Shown piece by piece: positions 1-11,187 of a stretch of 64,000 bases of DNA. This DNA comes from Halotalea alkalilenta. GTDB lineage: Bacteria; Pseudomonadota; Gammaproteobacteria; Pseudomonadales; Halomonadaceae. Below the pieces are notes generated by a model, which worked only from the letters and a program-made list of their open reading frames with translations, did no database searches and was not told the DNA's origin. The DNA lies in assembly GCF_001648175.1 (NCBI RefSeq), contig NZ_CP015243.1, positions 2,604,001 through 2,668,000 on the forward strand, written 5' to 3'. Each line of letters starts with the position of its first letter. Within the stretch, counting starts at the first letter, position 1. A program made the position numbers and the translations under genes.

Positions 1-84
1 TGGGTGCTTGCGTAGCCACCGGGAATCGGCCCCGGGTTTTCTAAACAAAGCGGCGTTCTTCGCTGCAATGGAGTTTTTCACCCC

Positions 85-279
85 ATGCCTAAGATCAAGA
101 GCAATCGTGGCGCGGCCAAGCGCTTCAAGAAGACTGCCAACGGCTTCAAGCACAAGCAGTCCTTTCGCAGCCACATCCTGACTCACAAGTCGACCAAGCG
201 TAAGCGTCAGCTGCGCGGGATGAAGCAGCTGCACGCGGCTGATCGTCAGCTGATCGCCCGTATGCTGCCGAACCTCTAA
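85..279 (+). CDS. rpmI: 50S ribosomal protein L35
   Basis: Small basic protein of the large ribosomal subunit, 64 aa, the normal family length. It begins [15 protein letters not shown], the typical L35 N-terminus, and is rich in Lys/Arg throughout. A GGAG motif lies about 12 nt before the ATG. It is followed 36 bp later by rplT, the conserved infC-rpmI-rplT order; infC should lie just left of the window. In enterobacteria L20 represses this operon translationally; no L20-binding structure was worked out here. Confidence 0.98.
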   Translation: MPKIKSNRGAAKRFKKTANGFKHKQSFRSHILTHKSTKRKRQLRGMKQLHAADRQLIARMLPNL

Positions 280-315
280 GCTCGGTCAACTTCGTAAACT
301 CGTCAGGAGAACATC

Positions 316-1837
<1,522 letters not shown>

Positions 1838-1888
1838 GCTTTTCAGTCTTGGAACCCTGAACATTCGCTGCGAGACAAGCGAGGCAAC

Positions 1889-4285
1889 ATGAAGTTTTCA
1901 GAACAGTGGTTGCGCCAGTGGGTGTCGCCGGCGCTGGATATCCAAGGAATTGCCGACCAGATCACCATGGCCGGTCTCGAGGTCGACTCGGTCGAAGCGG
2001 TCGCTCCGGCCTTCAGCGATGTAGTGATAGCTCGGGTCGACGCGCTCGAGCGGCATCCCGATGCCGACAAACTGAGCATCTGCCAGGTCGACGATGGAGA
2101 AAATCGCTGGCAGGTGGTGTGCGGGGTGCCCAACGTCGCCGCCGGGCAGCGGGTGGCGCTGGCGAGGGTTGGAGCGCTGCTGCCGGGCGGATTGAAGATC
2201 AAGAAGGCCAAGCTGCGCGGTGTCGAGTCCCACGGCATGCTCTGCGGCGCTTCCGAGCTCGGTCTCGAGGAGCAGCACTCGAGCGGAATCATGGTGCTGC
2301 CCGAGGACGCGCCGATAGGCACGCTGCTGCGCGACTGGATGAAGCTGGACGACAGCGTGGTCGATGTCGACCTCACCCCCAACCGCGGCGACTGCCTGAG
2401 CCTGCGCGGGCTGGCTCGCGAGGTTGGCGTGCTCAACCGGCTGGCGGTGCAGGAGCCCGAGATTCCCGCGGTGGAGGTGCGCAGCGAGCGGACTTTTCCG
2501 ATCCGCATCGAGGCCTTCGATGCCTGTCCTCGCCTGGCCACTCGGGTGGTCGAAGGAGTCGATGCCTCGGCACCGACGCCGCTTTGGATGCAGGAGCGAC
2601 TGCGGCGCAGCGGAGTGCGCTCGATCGATCTGATCGTCGACATTACCAACTACGTGATGCTCGAGCTCGGCCAGCCGCTGCACGGCTGCGATCTCGACCA
2701 GCTCGAAGAGTATCTCTGCGTGCGGATGGGAAGAGAAGGTGAGCGGCTGACCTTGCTCGATGGTCAGGAAATGACACTGCGCGCGGACACCGTGGTCATC
2801 GGCGACGCCAAAGGGCCGCTGGAAATCGCCGGGATCATGGGCGGCGAGCGCTCAGGGGTCACCGCCAGCACGCGCAACGTGCTGCTCGAGGCTGCGTTCT
2901 TCACGCCACTTGCGATGGCCGGCAAGGCGCGTTCCTATGGCCTGCACACCGATGCCTCCCAGCGTTTCGAGCGCGGGGTCGACATCGCTCTACAGGAGCT
3001 GGCGATCGAGCGTGCCACAGCGCTTCTGGTCACGCTTGCCGGTGGACGGCCAGGTCCTTTGGTCACCCTCGCCGATGAGACGCAGCTGCCCAGTCGCGAC
3101 GACGTCCTGCTCGATCACGGCCAGGTCGAGCGCCTGCTCGGCATCGCGCTCGAAGCGGGCGAGATCGAGGACATCCTGGTGCGGCTCGGCTTCTCGCTGA
3201 GCGTCGAGAGCGAGGGCCGCTGGCGGGTGGCAGTGCCGAGCTGGCGTTTCGACGTCACCCAGGCGGCGGATCTGATCGAGGAGCTGGCCCGTGTCCACGG
3301 CTACGATCGTCTCCCGGTGCACTACCCGAGCGCGCATCTCGCGCCGGTTCCAAGATCCGAGGCCCAGCGCTCCAAGGCGCTGCTGCGCGACCAGCTGATC
3401 GCGCGTGGCTACCAAGAGGCGATCACCTACAGCTTCGTCGCCCCCGAGTTGCAGGCGCGGTTGCTGCCCGATGCCCTCGCCCCGAGCCTGGCCAATCCTA
3501 TCTCGGTCGATATGTCAGTGATGCGCGCCGGCCTCTGGCCGGGACTGATCAAGGCGCTGGGCCACAACCTCAACCGGCAGCAGAGCCGGGTGCGGATGTT
3601 CGAGATCGGCATGGTGTTCGAAGGGCAGTGCGGCGAATCGCTCGTCCAGACCCAGCGGGTCGGTGGCGTGGTCTGTGGGTCCCGTGATCCCGAGGGTTGG
3701 AGCGCGCGCCGCGATGCGGTCGACTTCTTCGATCTCAAAGGCGACGTCGAGAGCCTCCTCGCACTGGGCGGCGACGCCGCCAGCTGGCGCTTTGAGTCCG
3801 CGGAGCATCCCGCGCTGCATCCGGGCCAGAGCGCGCGGATCCTGCGTCGAGTCGATGGCGAGGAGCGCACCGCCGGCTGGATCGGCGCGCTGCACCCCGG
3901 GCTTCGTGCCGCGCTCGGCATCAAGATCGAGGTGTTCCTGTTCGAGCTCGATCTGGGCCTGTTGCAGGCCGGTACGCTGCCCGAGTTCTCAAGCCTCTCG
4001 CGTTTCCCCGAGGTGCGTCGCGATCTGGCGTTGGTCGCTGATCAGGCGCTGCCGGTGGCATCGCTGCTCGAGGCGATGCGCACGAGCGCTGGCGAGTGGT
4101 TGAGCGATCTGCGCTTGTTCGATGTCTACCAGGGCAAAGGAGTGGAAGAGGGGCGTAAGAGCCTTGCGCTAGGCTTGACCTGGCAACATCCTTCGCGCAC
4201 GCTCAACGATGAAGAGATCGAAGGGTTCGTCAAGGCGGTCGTCGTGGGCGTTGAACAACGCTTCGGGGTGACGCTGAGACGCTAG
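1889..4285 (+). CDS. pheT: Phenylalanine--tRNA ligase beta subunit
   Basis: Beta subunit of PheRS, 798 aa (usual about 795). Visible domains are the N-terminal EMAP-II-like tRNA-binding domain (about residues 39-150), the B3/B4 editing region, B5 (about 400-475) and the C-terminal ferredoxin-fold anticodon-binding domain (about 705-797; [14 protein letters not shown] starts it). It contributes editing and tRNA binding in complex with PheS. It begins [12 protein letters not shown] and is followed by ihfA 26 bp later, the conserved gammaproteobacterial order. Confidence 0.97.
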   Translation: MKFSEQWLRQWVSPALDIQGIADQITMAGLEVDSVEAVAPAFSDVVIARVDALERHPDADKLSICQVDDGENRWQVVCGVPNVAAGQRVALARVGALLPGGLKIKKAKLRGVESHGMLCGASELGLEEQHSSGIMVLPEDAPIGTLLRDWMKLDDSVVDVDLTPNRGDCLSLRGLAREVGVLNRLAVQEPEIPAVEVRSERTFPIRIEAFDACPRLATRVVEGVDASAPTPLWMQERLRRSGVRSIDLIVDITNYVMLELGQPLHGCDLDQLEEYLCVRMGREGERLTLLDGQEMTLRADTVVIGDAKGPLEIAGIMGGERSGVTASTRNVLLEAAFFTPLAMAGKARSYGLHTDASQRFERGVDIALQELAIERATALLVTLAGGRPGPLVTLADETQLPSRDDVLLDHGQVERLLGIALEAGEIEDILVRLGFSLSVESEGRWRVAVPSWRFDVTQAADLIEELARVHGYDRLPVHYPSAHLAPVPRSEAQRSKALLRDQLIARGYQEAITYSFVAPELQARLLPDALAPSLANPISVDMSVMRAGLWPGLIKALGHNLNRQQSRVRMFEIGMVFEGQCGESLVQTQRVGGVVCGSRDPEGWSARRDAVDFFDLKGDVESLLALGGDAASWRFESAEHPALHPGQSARILRRVDGEERTAGWIGALHPGLRAALGIKIEVFLFELDLGLLQAGTLPEFSSLSRFPEVRRDLALVADQALPVASLLEAMRTSAGEWLSDLRLFDVYQGKGVEEGRKSLALGLTWQHPSRTLNDEEIEGFVKAVVVGVEQRFGVTLRR

Positions 4286-4311
4286 GTCGACTGTCAACGA
4301 GGAAGATCGCG

Positions 4312-4626
4312 ATGAGCGCTTTGACCAAGGCGGAGCTAGCCGAGCACCTGAACGTGTCGCTGAACCTGTCGAAGAGGGACTCCAAGATGCTGGTGGAGAC
4401 GTTCTTCGATGAGATTCGTGGCTGCCTGCGAGAAAACGAGCAGGTCAAGCTGTCCGGGTTCGGCAACTTCGATCTGCGTGACAAGCGTGAGCGACCCGGG
4501 CGGAATCCGAAAACCGGCGAGGAGATCCCGATCTCTGCGCGAAGGGTAGTGACCTTCCGCCCGGGGCAGAAGCTCAAGAGTCAGGTGGAGCTGCATGCTG
4601 CCGCTGCAGGTCAGCCGCAGGAGTGA
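4312..4626 (+). CDS. ihfA: Integration host factor subunit alpha
   Basis: DNA-bending nucleoid protein of the HU/IHF family, 104 aa, working as a heterodimer with Ihf[16 protein letters not shown] and the motif [12 protein letters not shown] are diagnostic, and the beta-arm region [14 protein letters not shown] carries the conserved Pro at the arm tip. Its position directly after pheT supports alpha rather than beta. A strong hairpin follows 18 bp after the stop. Confidence 0.97.
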   Translation: MSALTKAELAEHLNVSLNLSKRDSKMLVETFFDEIRGCLRENEQVKLSGFGNFDLRDKRERPGRNPKTGEEIPISARRVVTFRPGQKLKSQVELHAAAAGQPQE

Positions 4627-4644
4627 CCTTTGCTCGCGGCGAAT

Positions 4645-4677
4645 GAAGACGCCCGCTCCTTTGGAGCGGGCGTCTTC
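4645..4677 (+). terminator. Hairpin terminator after ihfA
   Basis: A perfect 15-bp stem with a 3-nt TTT loop (4645-4659 with 4663-4677). Only a short T-containing tail (GTCTTGG) follows, so it is a strong hairpin with a weak U tract. It lies between ihfA and the convergent tatA and may serve both. Confidence 0.7.
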
Positions 4678-4716
4678 GTCTTGGCTGGCCTTAGCCGCTG
4701 GGGACAGGGGTCGGGC

Positions 4717-4908
4717 TCATTGCTGGTCTGGCTTGCGTGGCGCGTCGGCTGTGTCAGGTGCCGCCTCGTCATCCTTCACCGCACTCTTGAATGCTTTTAT
4801 CGCTGTACCGAGATCGCCGCCGGCAGAGCGAAGCCGATTGGTGCCGAATACCAGGAGGATCACGGCGAGGGTGACCAGCAGATGACCGATGGAAAGACCG
4901 GAAAGCAT
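4717..4908 (-). CDS. tatA: Sec-independent translocase protein TatA/TatE
   Basis: Pore-forming subunit of the twin-arginine translocase, 63 aa. It has one N-terminal membrane helix (HLLVTLAVILLVFGTNRLR) with the FG hinge followed by an amphipathic helix (GGDLGTAIKAFKSAV) and an acidic tail, the TatA layout. No tatB or tatC follows, so this is a stand-alone copy; the rest of the system would be elsewhere. It is convergent with ihfA. Confidence 0.9.
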   Translation of the reverse strand: MLSGLSIGHLLVTLAVILLVFGTNRLRSAGGDLGTAIKAFKSAVKDDEAAPDTADAPRKPDQQ

Positions 4909-5058
4909 GTTGGGATCCCCGATGTGGTTTCATTTGGTTAAGACTAATAAAAGTTTTCGCTCGGCGCCACCCGTGCCGACAAGATCGCGCGCAGATCGCT
5001 GTGCTAGCATGCCGGCGTTCGCGCGCTCTGCGCGTGGTCTGATCAATGGAGGAGTTGC

Positions 5059-5505
5059 ATGCCGACTGCCAGAATCTTCGTCGCCACCGTCTTCGGCGGT
5101 GCGCTGGATGTCGCCGAGGAGATCGCTCCACTACTGCGCGAGGCGGGGTTCGAAGTCACCATTTTCGACCAGCCGGTGCTCGAGGCGTTGACCGACCCGC
5201 TGCCGGATCTGGCGCTTTTCTGCATCAGCACCACCGGCTGCGGTGATTTTCCCGGCAACTTCGTTGCGTTCGTCCAGGCGTTGGATGAGCGCGGCGCGGC
5301 GCTGCAAGGCCTGCGCTATGGCTTGATCGCGATAGGTGACAGCAGCTATCCGACCTTCTGCGGCGCAGGGCGTCGGCTGGACGGGCTTCTGGCCGAATAC
5401 GGCGCGAAGCGGCTGGGAGAGCGCCTGGAGATCGATGCGATGGAGGTGCTCCATCCCGACGAGGAAGGCGTGGCCTGGGCCGAGCGCTGGATCGAGCAAC
5501 TCTAG
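5059..5505 (+). CDS. Flavodoxin-domain protein, MioC-like
   Basis: Predicted FMN-binding electron-transfer protein of 148 aa. The phosphate-binding loop region near VFGGALDVAEE and the flavin-loop segment STTGCGDFPGNF match MioC-type short-chain flavodoxins. AGGAG-like sequence lies upstream (GGAGGAGTTGC). It is a single-gene unit, divergent from tatA and convergent with ppnN. Partner reductase is unknown. The family call is good; the exact substrate is not deducible. Confidence 0.85.
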   Translation: MPTARIFVATVFGGALDVAEEIAPLLREAGFEVTIFDQPVLEALTDPLPDLALFCISTTGCGDFPGNFVAFVQALDERGAALQGLRYGLIAIGDSSYPTFCGAGRRLDGLLAEYGAKRLGERLEIDAMEVLHPDEEGVAWAERWIEQL

Positions 5506-5532
5506 CTGCGTGTCGGCACGCCCGGCGCGGGG

Positions 5533-5560
5533 GCGCCGCGCCGCAGCGGCGGCGCGGCGC
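5533..5560. terminator. GC hairpin between convergent genes
   Basis: A perfect 12-bp all-GC stem (5533-5544 with 5549-5560) with a 4-nt loop, just between the flavodoxin gene and ppnN. No U tract on either strand, so it is a possible bidirectional or Rho-assisted stop and not a canonical intrinsic terminator. Confidence 0.45.
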
Positions 5561-5566
5561 GGCGAA

Positions 5567-6982
5567 TCATCCCAGGGTGTAGCAGGGCACGTACTCGCTG
5601 CCCGGCAGTTTCATCCGCTGTTGAGCGACAAAGGACTCGAGCAGCGCGTCCAGGTGCTTCATCAGCCATGGTTCCGCGGTCAGGCGGAAAGGGCCATGCT
5701 GCTCGATCGCCTCGATACCCTGCGCCTTGACGTTGCCGGCGACGATGCCGGAAAAAGCGCGGCGCAGGTTGGCAGCGAGCGCCGAGACGCTCTGGTTGCG
5801 ATGCAGGGCAAGGTCGGCCATCGCCTTGTGGGTGGGGATGAACGGCTGCTGGAAGTCGTCGGGAACCTTGAGCCGCCAATTGAAGTAGAACGCATCTTTC
5901 TGTTCGCGACGGAAGTTGGTGACCTCGGCGATACCGTTTTTCACCTGCATCGCGACTTCATGGGGATCGTCGATGATGATCCGATAGCGATTGCGCGCCT
6001 TTTCGCCCAGGGTCGCCGCGATGAACTCATCGATGCGCGCGAAGTACTCGGCGCTGGAGGCGGGGCCGGTGAAGATCACCGGGAAGGGGAGATCCTGGTT
6101 GTCCGGGTGAAGCAGGATGCCGAGCAGATAGAGGATCTCCTCGGCGGTGCCGACGCCGCCGGGGAAGACGATGATCGCGTGGCCGACACGCACGAAGGCT
6201 TCCAGGCGCTTCTCGATGTCGGGCATGATCATCAGTTCATTGACGATCGGATTGGGAGATTCGGCGGCGATGATCCCTGGCTCCGAGATGCCCAGGTAGC
6301 GGCTCTCGCGGTAGCGCTGCTTGGCGTGGGCGACGTTGGCGCCCTTCATCGGTCCCTTCATCGCCCCGGGGCCGCAGCCGGTGCAGATGTCCATCGTCCG
6401 CAGGCCGAGCTGGTAGCCCACCGCCTTGCTGTAGTCGTACTCGACCCTCGAGATCGAGTGACCGCCCCAGCACACCACCAGGCGCGGCTCGACCGAGGGT
6501 TTGAACATCCTGGCATTGCGCAATAGCTCGAAGATCCCGTTGGTGATCGTCTCGCTCTCGCTGAGCCGCTCACCGCCGAGACCCGATGCGCCGCGGCGCA
6601 TCATCTCCTGGGTGGCGCGCGAGTAGGCGAGATCACGCAGTACCGCCGAGAGCTGCTCGCGAATACCGCGGATCATCTTGCCATCGACGAAGGCGTGCGC
6701 CGGTGCGTTGTCGATCTTGAGCCTGACCCCGCGGTCTTCCTGCAGCACCTCGATGTCGAAGCCCGGGTAACGCTCGAGCACGCTGCGCGCGTCGTCGGTG
6801 ACGGCGCCTGCGTTGAGGATCGCCAGCGCGCATTGGCGCAGCACGTCGTGCACCCCCTGGGTGGAGGAGTCACGCAGATACTGGACCTCCATCTGCGACA
6901 GGACCTCGAGGCTGCCCTCGGGAGAGATGATGGTGGAAAAGGTCTCTACGCTGGAATTCGTGTCTACGGCGGAGTTGTGCAT
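5567..6982 (-). CDS. ppnN: Pyrimidine/purine nucleotide 5'-monophosphate nucleosidase
   Basis: PpnN (YgdH) hydrolyses nucleoside monophosphates to base and ribose 5-phosphate; in E. coli it binds (p)ppGpp. It is 471 aa. The central lysine-decarboxylase-like Rossmann domain carries PGGVGTAEEILYLLG, the PGGxGTxxE signature, and CTGCGPGAMKGPMKGA; N- and C-terminal regulatory extensions are present. The frame is open to 7114, but MHNSAVDTNSS at 6982 has an AGGA site. The YfcL-like gene lies 38 bp upstream in the same direction, so they probably form an operon. Confidence 0.93.
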   Translation of the reverse strand: MHNSAVDTNSSVETFSTIISPEGSLEVLSQMEVQYLRDSSTQGVHDVLRQCALAILNAGAVTDDARSVLERYPGFDIEVLQEDRGVRLKIDNAPAHAFVDGKMIRGIREQLSAVLRDLAYSRATQEMMRRGASGLGGERLSESETITNGIFELLRNARMFKPSVEPRLVVCWGGHSISRVEYDYSKAVGYQLGLRTMDICTGCGPGAMKGPMKGANVAHAKQRYRESRYLGISEPGIIAAESPNPIVNELMIMPDIEKRLEAFVRVGHAIIVFPGGVGTAEEILYLLGILLHPDNQDLPFPVIFTGPASSAEYFARIDEFIAATLGEKARNRYRIIIDDPHEVAMQVKNGIAEVTNFRREQKDAFYFNWRLKVPDDFQQPFIPTHKAMADLALHRNQSVSALAANLRRAFSGIVAGNVKAQGIEAIEQHGPFRLTAEPWLMKHLDALLESFVAQQRMKLPGSEYVPCYTLG

Positions 6983-7020
6983 GGTCGATTCCTGGTTGGA
7001 ACTGGTGGCGAGGGTGGCGT

Positions 7021-7302
7021 TCACGCCAGGGAGAGAGCCTGGCGCCAGAGGCTTGCGATCTGTTCTTGGTCGCCATCGCTCATCGCATCCTGGGCGAAGG
7101 TGTGTTCCAGCCACTGCCAGTAGCTGGCGTCGAAATCCTCCGCATTGACCCCCTCGGGATCGTAATCGGCCATTTCCAATACCAGCTCTACCTGGGGAAT
7201 CATGTAGCCGAGCGAAAACAGGTCGCTCTCCTCGGCCTCGCGCTCCATACCGAGCAGGACGTTCTTGATCTGGTCGCCGCGCAGGGCGAAAGGGTCAGGC
7301 AT
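7021..7302 (-). CDS. YfcL family protein
   Basis: Acidic, probably cytosolic protein of 93 aa with no membrane segment. The segment ESDLFSLGYMIPQVELVLE resembles the conserved core of the E. coli YfcL family (short, helical, function unknown). It is first in a two-gene operon with ppnN and divergent from a LysR regulator. The family assignment rests on motif memory and is moderate. Confidence 0.7.
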   Translation of the reverse strand: MPDPFALRGDQIKNVLLGMEREAEESDLFSLGYMIPQVELVLEMADYDPEGVNAEDFDASYWQWLEHTFAQDAMSDGDQEQIASLWRQALSLA

Positions 7303-7444
7303 ACCGCTCCATCCTCATCGAAGTCATCGCCAGCGGGCCCTACCACCGGCCTCCCGCTCTCCAAGCCTAACATGCGAGCATACCGGGTCGGGCCTGGACG
7401 GTGAAAAATCTGATATGATTTAAGCACTTCTCCAGATCGGGTAT

Positions 7445-8386
7445 ATGTCGACCCTACCCATGTTCAACGCTCTCTATTTTCGCACCTTCATCACGCTGGT
7501 CGAGACCGGCAGCTTCACGCTCACCGCCCGCACGCTGGAGATGACCCAGCCGGGCGTCAGTCAGCACGTGCGCAAGCTCGAAGCCTATCTCGGCAGGACC
7601 CTGCTGCGCCGCCAGGGGCGTCGCTTCACCCTTACCGAAGCGGGCCGGCGGGCCTACGACTATGCGCTGCGTCTGTTCGCCGAGCACGAGAAGTTCCGCC
7701 ACGCCCTGGACGATGAGTCGATCCATAGCGGCGAATGCCGGATCGCGAGCCCCGCAAGCGTCGGGCTGATGTTCTATCCCTTCACGCTCGGCTACCAGCA
7801 GCTGCATCCGGAGCTCACGGTCAACTACACCTTCGCCTACAGCGCTGAAATCGTGAAGGATCTGCTCGCCGGTCGCTATGATCTTGGCCTGGTGACCGAG
7901 ACGCCGCGCCATGCGGATACCGATCTCGAGTTCGAGCTCTGGCACCACGAGCCGCTCTGTCTGGTGGTGCCGGCCGATTTTCGCGGTGCGGACTTCAGCG
8001 AGCTGCTCGCGCTCGGCTTCATCAACTATTCCAACGGTGTCGCCAACGCAGCCCGCCTCCTGCGTGGCAACTTTGCTTCCGAGTTCCGCTCGATGAGCCA
8101 CTTTCCCAACAAGGGCGTGGTCAGCGAAGTGGGGCAGGTGCTCGACGCGGTCGCACGTGGGCTCGGCTTCACCGTGATATCCCGCTCAGTGCTGGAGACC
8201 TCGCCGTGGCAGCGGCAGGTCAGGGAGGTGGCGCTCAGCCACCCGGTCTATGAAGAGATATTCATCGTCCGCCGCACCGATGTCGATCTGCCGAGGCGCT
8301 ACGAACAGCTGCTCGAAGAGTATCGCCAGCAGCGCCACGCCGAGCTCTATGGACTGCAGGAAGCCCCCCAGCTGCCCGAGGAGTGA
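7445..8386 (+). CDS. LysR-family transcriptional regulator
   Basis: DNA-binding regulator of 313 aa. The N-terminal winged helix-turn-helix (about residues 6-65; FITLVETGSFTLTARTLEMTQPGVSQHVRKLE) is typical of LysR, followed by a linker helix and a periplasmic-binding-protein-like effector domain (about 95-300). The ATG at 7445 follows an A+T-rich promoter region shared with the divergent yfcL-ppnN unit. Its targets and co-inducer cannot be read from the sequence. Confidence 0.92.
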   Translation: MSTLPMFNALYFRTFITLVETGSFTLTARTLEMTQPGVSQHVRKLEAYLGRTLLRRQGRRFTLTEAGRRAYDYALRLFAEHEKFRHALDDESIHSGECRIASPASVGLMFYPFTLGYQQLHPELTVNYTFAYSAEIVKDLLAGRYDLGLVTETPRHADTDLEFELWHHEPLCLVVPADFRGADFSELLALGFINYSNGVANAARLLRGNFASEFRSMSHFPNKGVVSEVGQVLDAVARGLGFTVISRSVLETSPWQRQVREVALSHPVYEEIFIVRRTDVDLPRRYEQLLEEYRQQRHAELYGLQEAPQLPEE

Positions 8387-8733
8387 TTGTGCGCGTCCTG
8401 CTGCCCTGCGTTCAGCATGGCAGCGGACGTCTTTTTTATACCGTTATCTTGTCGTTAGGCTATCCAAGTACTTGCCGACTCCGCCGGAAGTGGCTTCTCC
8501 CCGCTGGATTGCATCACTTCGTCCCGAGTTGCATCACCGCATCTTTTCATCCCTCGATCAGCCACTTTCCACGACTAATGGATAAGCGGCCAAGGTAGAA
8601 TGACGCCGGCAGTCCGTATCATTGGCAATCCATGACGATTCGCGCACAAGCTGGCTCGGCGTGCCCGCCGAGTGCGAGACGTTCGTGCCATGAGTACGGT
8701 TGCGGGGCTTCATCAAGCGGGAGGGGAGCGGGC
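8387..8733. other. Intergenic stretch without a convincing gene
   Basis: About 350 bp between the LysR gene and a small membrane protein. ORFs here have no ribosome binding site or recognisable protein. It contains a 19-mer (8431-8449) that also occurs inside cobS; see findings. Confidence 0.6.
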
Positions 8734-8940
8734 ATGTTGGATGATCGGACGGGGCTCAATCGTTCTATGCAGCGGCGTTTCCTCGTCGCCTCCAAGTCCG
8801 CCCGTCATGATCCGAGATTCCCGGTCAGAAGGGCACGCCGGACCAGGTTTCTATCGGACGGTGCGTACTTTCTGCTGCTCGGCTCGTTGGCAGGGGTGTT
8901 CGCGCTGGCGGCTCTGCTGGTGAAATTGATTCGGGGATGA
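8734..8940 (+). CDS. Small single-span membrane protein, unknown
   Basis: Predicted 68-aa protein beginning MLDDRTGLNRSM, with a basic N-terminal half (many Arg) and a C-terminal hydrophobic helix (AYFLLLGSLAGVFALAALLV) ending KLIRG. The start has a purine-rich ribosome binding site (GGAGGGGAG) at good spacing, while the longer open frame from 8632 does not. No family is recognised. The positive-inside pattern suggests an N-in, C-terminally anchored protein. Evidence for expression is limited to the ribosome binding site and the helix. Confidence 0.5.
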   Translation: MLDDRTGLNRSMQRRFLVASKSARHDPRFPVRRARRTRFLSDGAYFLLLGSLAGVFALAALLVKLIRG

Positions 8941-8974
8941 GGTGCGTGACCGGTGCGGACACGGCCGACATGTA

Positions 8975-9007
8975 CCCGCCCCGAAGGTCACCAACCATCG
9001 GGGCGGG
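8975..9007. terminator. Hairpin between convergent genes
   Basis: A 10-bp GC-rich stem (8975-8984 with 8998-9007) with a 13-nt loop, between the small membrane protein and the CBS protein. No U tract on either strand, so weak as an intrinsic terminator. Confidence 0.4.
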
Positions 9008-9020
9008 CGGTCAGGCGGTG

Positions 9021-9638
9021 TCAGAGATCGTGGCCGAGCACCACCGAGCGGATCGCCGAGAAGCTGTGCGCCTCGGGAGGGTGCTCGAGGTCGACGCCCA
9101 GTGCGGCGCTGACGTCACGTGCCGAGATCACCCCGCGTATGGCAGGGGCGTCAGCGCTCTCGTCGTCGAGGATCAAGATGTGATGCTCGCCGGAATCCCG
9201 CAACGTCTGCACTACGTCGCCCAGGTTGGCCTGGCAGAGCCGTCGATACGGAATCGCCCGTAGGTTGTCGCGCTTGATCATGATCATCTCGACCGTGACA
9301 TCGCTGTAGGGCACTTCGTAGCTCTGCGCCGCCACTGTCAACCAGCGCCCTCCGACCAGAATGCGCGCGGTGAGGATGCCGACGAATGCGCCGTTGTCGT
9401 TGAGCACCACCAGCATGTGCACGTCGCTGTTCTTCATCGTCGTCAACGCCAGCTTGGCGCGTGAGCCCGAGTAGATGGTCTGGGCGCGGGTCTGGGCGAA
9501 GTCGGTCATCAGCGAGGTGGCCGGACTATGCATGCCCAGTTCCAGCTCGGAGCCGAGCTGAGGAGGGCGCGAGAGGCGGGATACCTCCTTGAGTCCGACC
9601 AGTGGCAGGGTGCTGTAATCGGTAGGGGGAACGACCAT
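9021..9638 (-). CDS. CBS-domain protein
   Basis: 205-aa cytosolic protein with a CBS pair: the first around residues 55-110 (DVHMLVVLNDNGAFVGILTARIL) and the second around 140-195 (HHILILDDESADAPAIRGVISARDVSAAL). CBS pairs usually bind adenine nucleotides and act as energy or redox sensors. The start MVVPPTDYS has AAGGAG at good spacing; the open frame extends to 9767 without support. It stands alone with an A+T-rich upstream region. No catalytic domain is present, so it may regulate another protein. Confidence 0.85.
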   Translation of the reverse strand: MVVPPTDYSTLPLVGLKEVSRLSRPPQLGSELELGMHSPATSLMTDFAQTRAQTIYSGSRAKLALTTMKNSDVHMLVVLNDNGAFVGILTARILVGGRWLTVAAQSYEVPYSDVTVEMIMIKRDNLRAIPYRRLCQANLGDVVQTLRDSGEHHILILDDESADAPAIRGVISARDVSAALGVDLEHPPEAHSFSAIRSVVLGHDL

Positions 9639-9872
9639 GGCATGCTCCTTAGGGTCCCGGGGGCGATGCCTCGGGAGGAAGCTGTCGGATTGAATATTAT
9701 TCAGTTTTGAATAAGCTCTCCCGGCCGAGTATAGGCCTGGTAGAAGGTCAATCCAACGTTTGAGCATCGATGTTCGCCCCCGACATTAGATCTAGTGCGG
9801 GAGCGGGCGGCCCGGGCGCGATCGTCCCGGGTGCGGGAGGGGCGCCCTCGGAGCCGAGGACGCATGGGCGCG

Positions 9873-10376
9873 TCAGACCTGCATGTGCGCTTTGTAGTTC
9901 TGTACCGCATCGACGAAGGTAACGAAGCGGATGTCGCCGGCTGCGTCCTGGCGATCCACCCGGCTGCTCATCGCCATGCCGCGCTGGATCGATATCTGGT
10001 CGAATAGCTCGAGCGTGATCGAATAGGCCGGGCGTTCCCCCGGTGGAATCCGGCCGTGCTCCAGGGTGAAGCTCTCGAGCATCGTCGCGCGCACGCGGGT
10101 GGTGCCTCCCTCGCTGATCACCCGGCGGATGAACAGCCATCCCTCGCAGGCCAGCGTGCTGCCATCCTCCTGCTCACGCTCAAACAGGGTGCGATAGCAG
10201 GCGCCTTCAGCGGCAGCGCGGCCGGCCATGCTGCGATAGGCCTCGGCCAGCTTGCTGGCCATCGCCCCGGACCCTTCGAGCTTGCGCACCGCGGCACCGT
10301 GCTCGCGGCCCAGGCGGTCCTGTTCCTGGAAGCGTTGCCAACGGCGGTAATCGTTGAGAAGTGTGGAGCCAGTCAT
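9873..10376 (-). CDS. Conserved hypothetical protein
   Basis: 167-aa soluble protein with no signal peptide or membrane helix, beginning MTGSTLLNDYRRWQRFQEQ. The N-terminal half is helical and charged, the C-terminal half beta-rich (YSITLELFDQISIQR). AAGGA precedes the ATG. No family is recognised with confidence. It is transcribed alone, upstream of the leftward CBS gene by 235 bp and divergent from a lipoprotein gene. Confidence 0.7.
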   Translation of the reverse strand: MTGSTLLNDYRRWQRFQEQDRLGREHGAAVRKLEGSGAMASKLAEAYRSMAGRAAAEGACYRTLFEREQEDGSTLACEGWLFIRRVISEGGTTRVRATMLESFTLEHGRIPPGERPAYSITLELFDQISIQRGMAMSSRVDRQDAAGDIRFVTFVDAVQNYKAHMQV

Positions 10377-10607
10377 CGGAATTCCTTGCTAGGCCGTGCG
10401 TGGACGCAGGTCCCAGGCGATCATGCCCGGTAAGCTGCGGCAGGTTGGGGATTGTCGCACTCCACCGGGGAGCTGCCTAGCGGTGCGTCGATCGGGCGGG
10501 GGTAGCTGCGCCCGATCGCCCCAGTCACCGATTTGCGACGCGGGGTGGAAGTTTGGCTTATAGTGACCGTTGTTTTTTACGCTCGATCAATCGAACTGGA
10601 TTTCGCG

Positions 10608-11171
10608 ATGAAAAAAACGCTGCTGGCAGGTGGTTTGGCCGTCATGGCAACGCTCTCGGGCTGTGCGACTTCGCACAATGTGATGTCGCGTGAGGTGGAG
10701 AGCGCCCAAGGTGTCAACGTGGTTAACACGGATCAAGGCAATGTGATCGGCTCGATCAGCATGCGTCGGGATTTAGTCTCGGCCGAGGAGCCTCAGGTCG
10801 CGGCTTGCCTTGCCAGTAACGTGCAGCACACCAATCGTGACCAGAGCGCCGCGGCCCTGCCTTCGCAGCCGGGTCAGGCGGTGGTCACGGAAGGCAGCGT
10901 GCGCGATGAGCCGCAGACCCAGCGGATCAGCGGCTGGGGAGAGGTAGGGGAGCAGACTTTGGCCTACCGGCTGGAACTGCAGACCCTCGGCGACAGCAAC
11001 TACTACTTCTTCGATCAGCTCGGTCTCGCCTCCACGCGCAGCGACGATGTCAGCGACTATCGACCGCTCGGCGCCTGGGAGCGCGAGACCCCGACCGCGG
11101 TGTACCAGGCGCTTTCCGCCACCGCCGACCGGGTCCAGCAGTGTCTGATCCAGTCCACGCCCGCGGCATAG
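10608..11171 (+). CDS. Predicted lipoprotein
   Basis: 187-aa envelope protein. MKKTLLAGGLAVMATLSGC is a lipoprotein signal with lipobox LSGC (Cys19); Ala at +2 predicts outer-membrane sorting. The mature part is hydrophilic with aromatic patches (SNYYFFDQLG). The frame is open upstream to 10533 but the signal peptide fixes the start at 10608. A TATAGT -10-like element lies about 45 nt upstream, and a 10-bp inverted repeat (10489-10498 with 10509-10518) lies before it. Function is unknown. Confidence 0.8.
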   Translation: MKKTLLAGGLAVMATLSGCATSHNVMSREVESAQGVNVVNTDQGNVIGSISMRRDLVSAEEPQVAACLASNVQHTNRDQSAAALPSQPGQAVVTEGSVRDEPQTQRISGWGEVGEQTLAYRLELQTLGDSNYYFFDQLGLASTRSDDVSDYRPLGAWERETPTAVYQALSATADRVQQCLIQSTPAA

Positions 11172-11187
11172 CTGCGTCTCGCACCGC

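Noticed and set aside
1..15. Last codons of infC (reads W-V-L-A-stop)
   Set aside because: infC is expected here, but five codons are too few to prove it.
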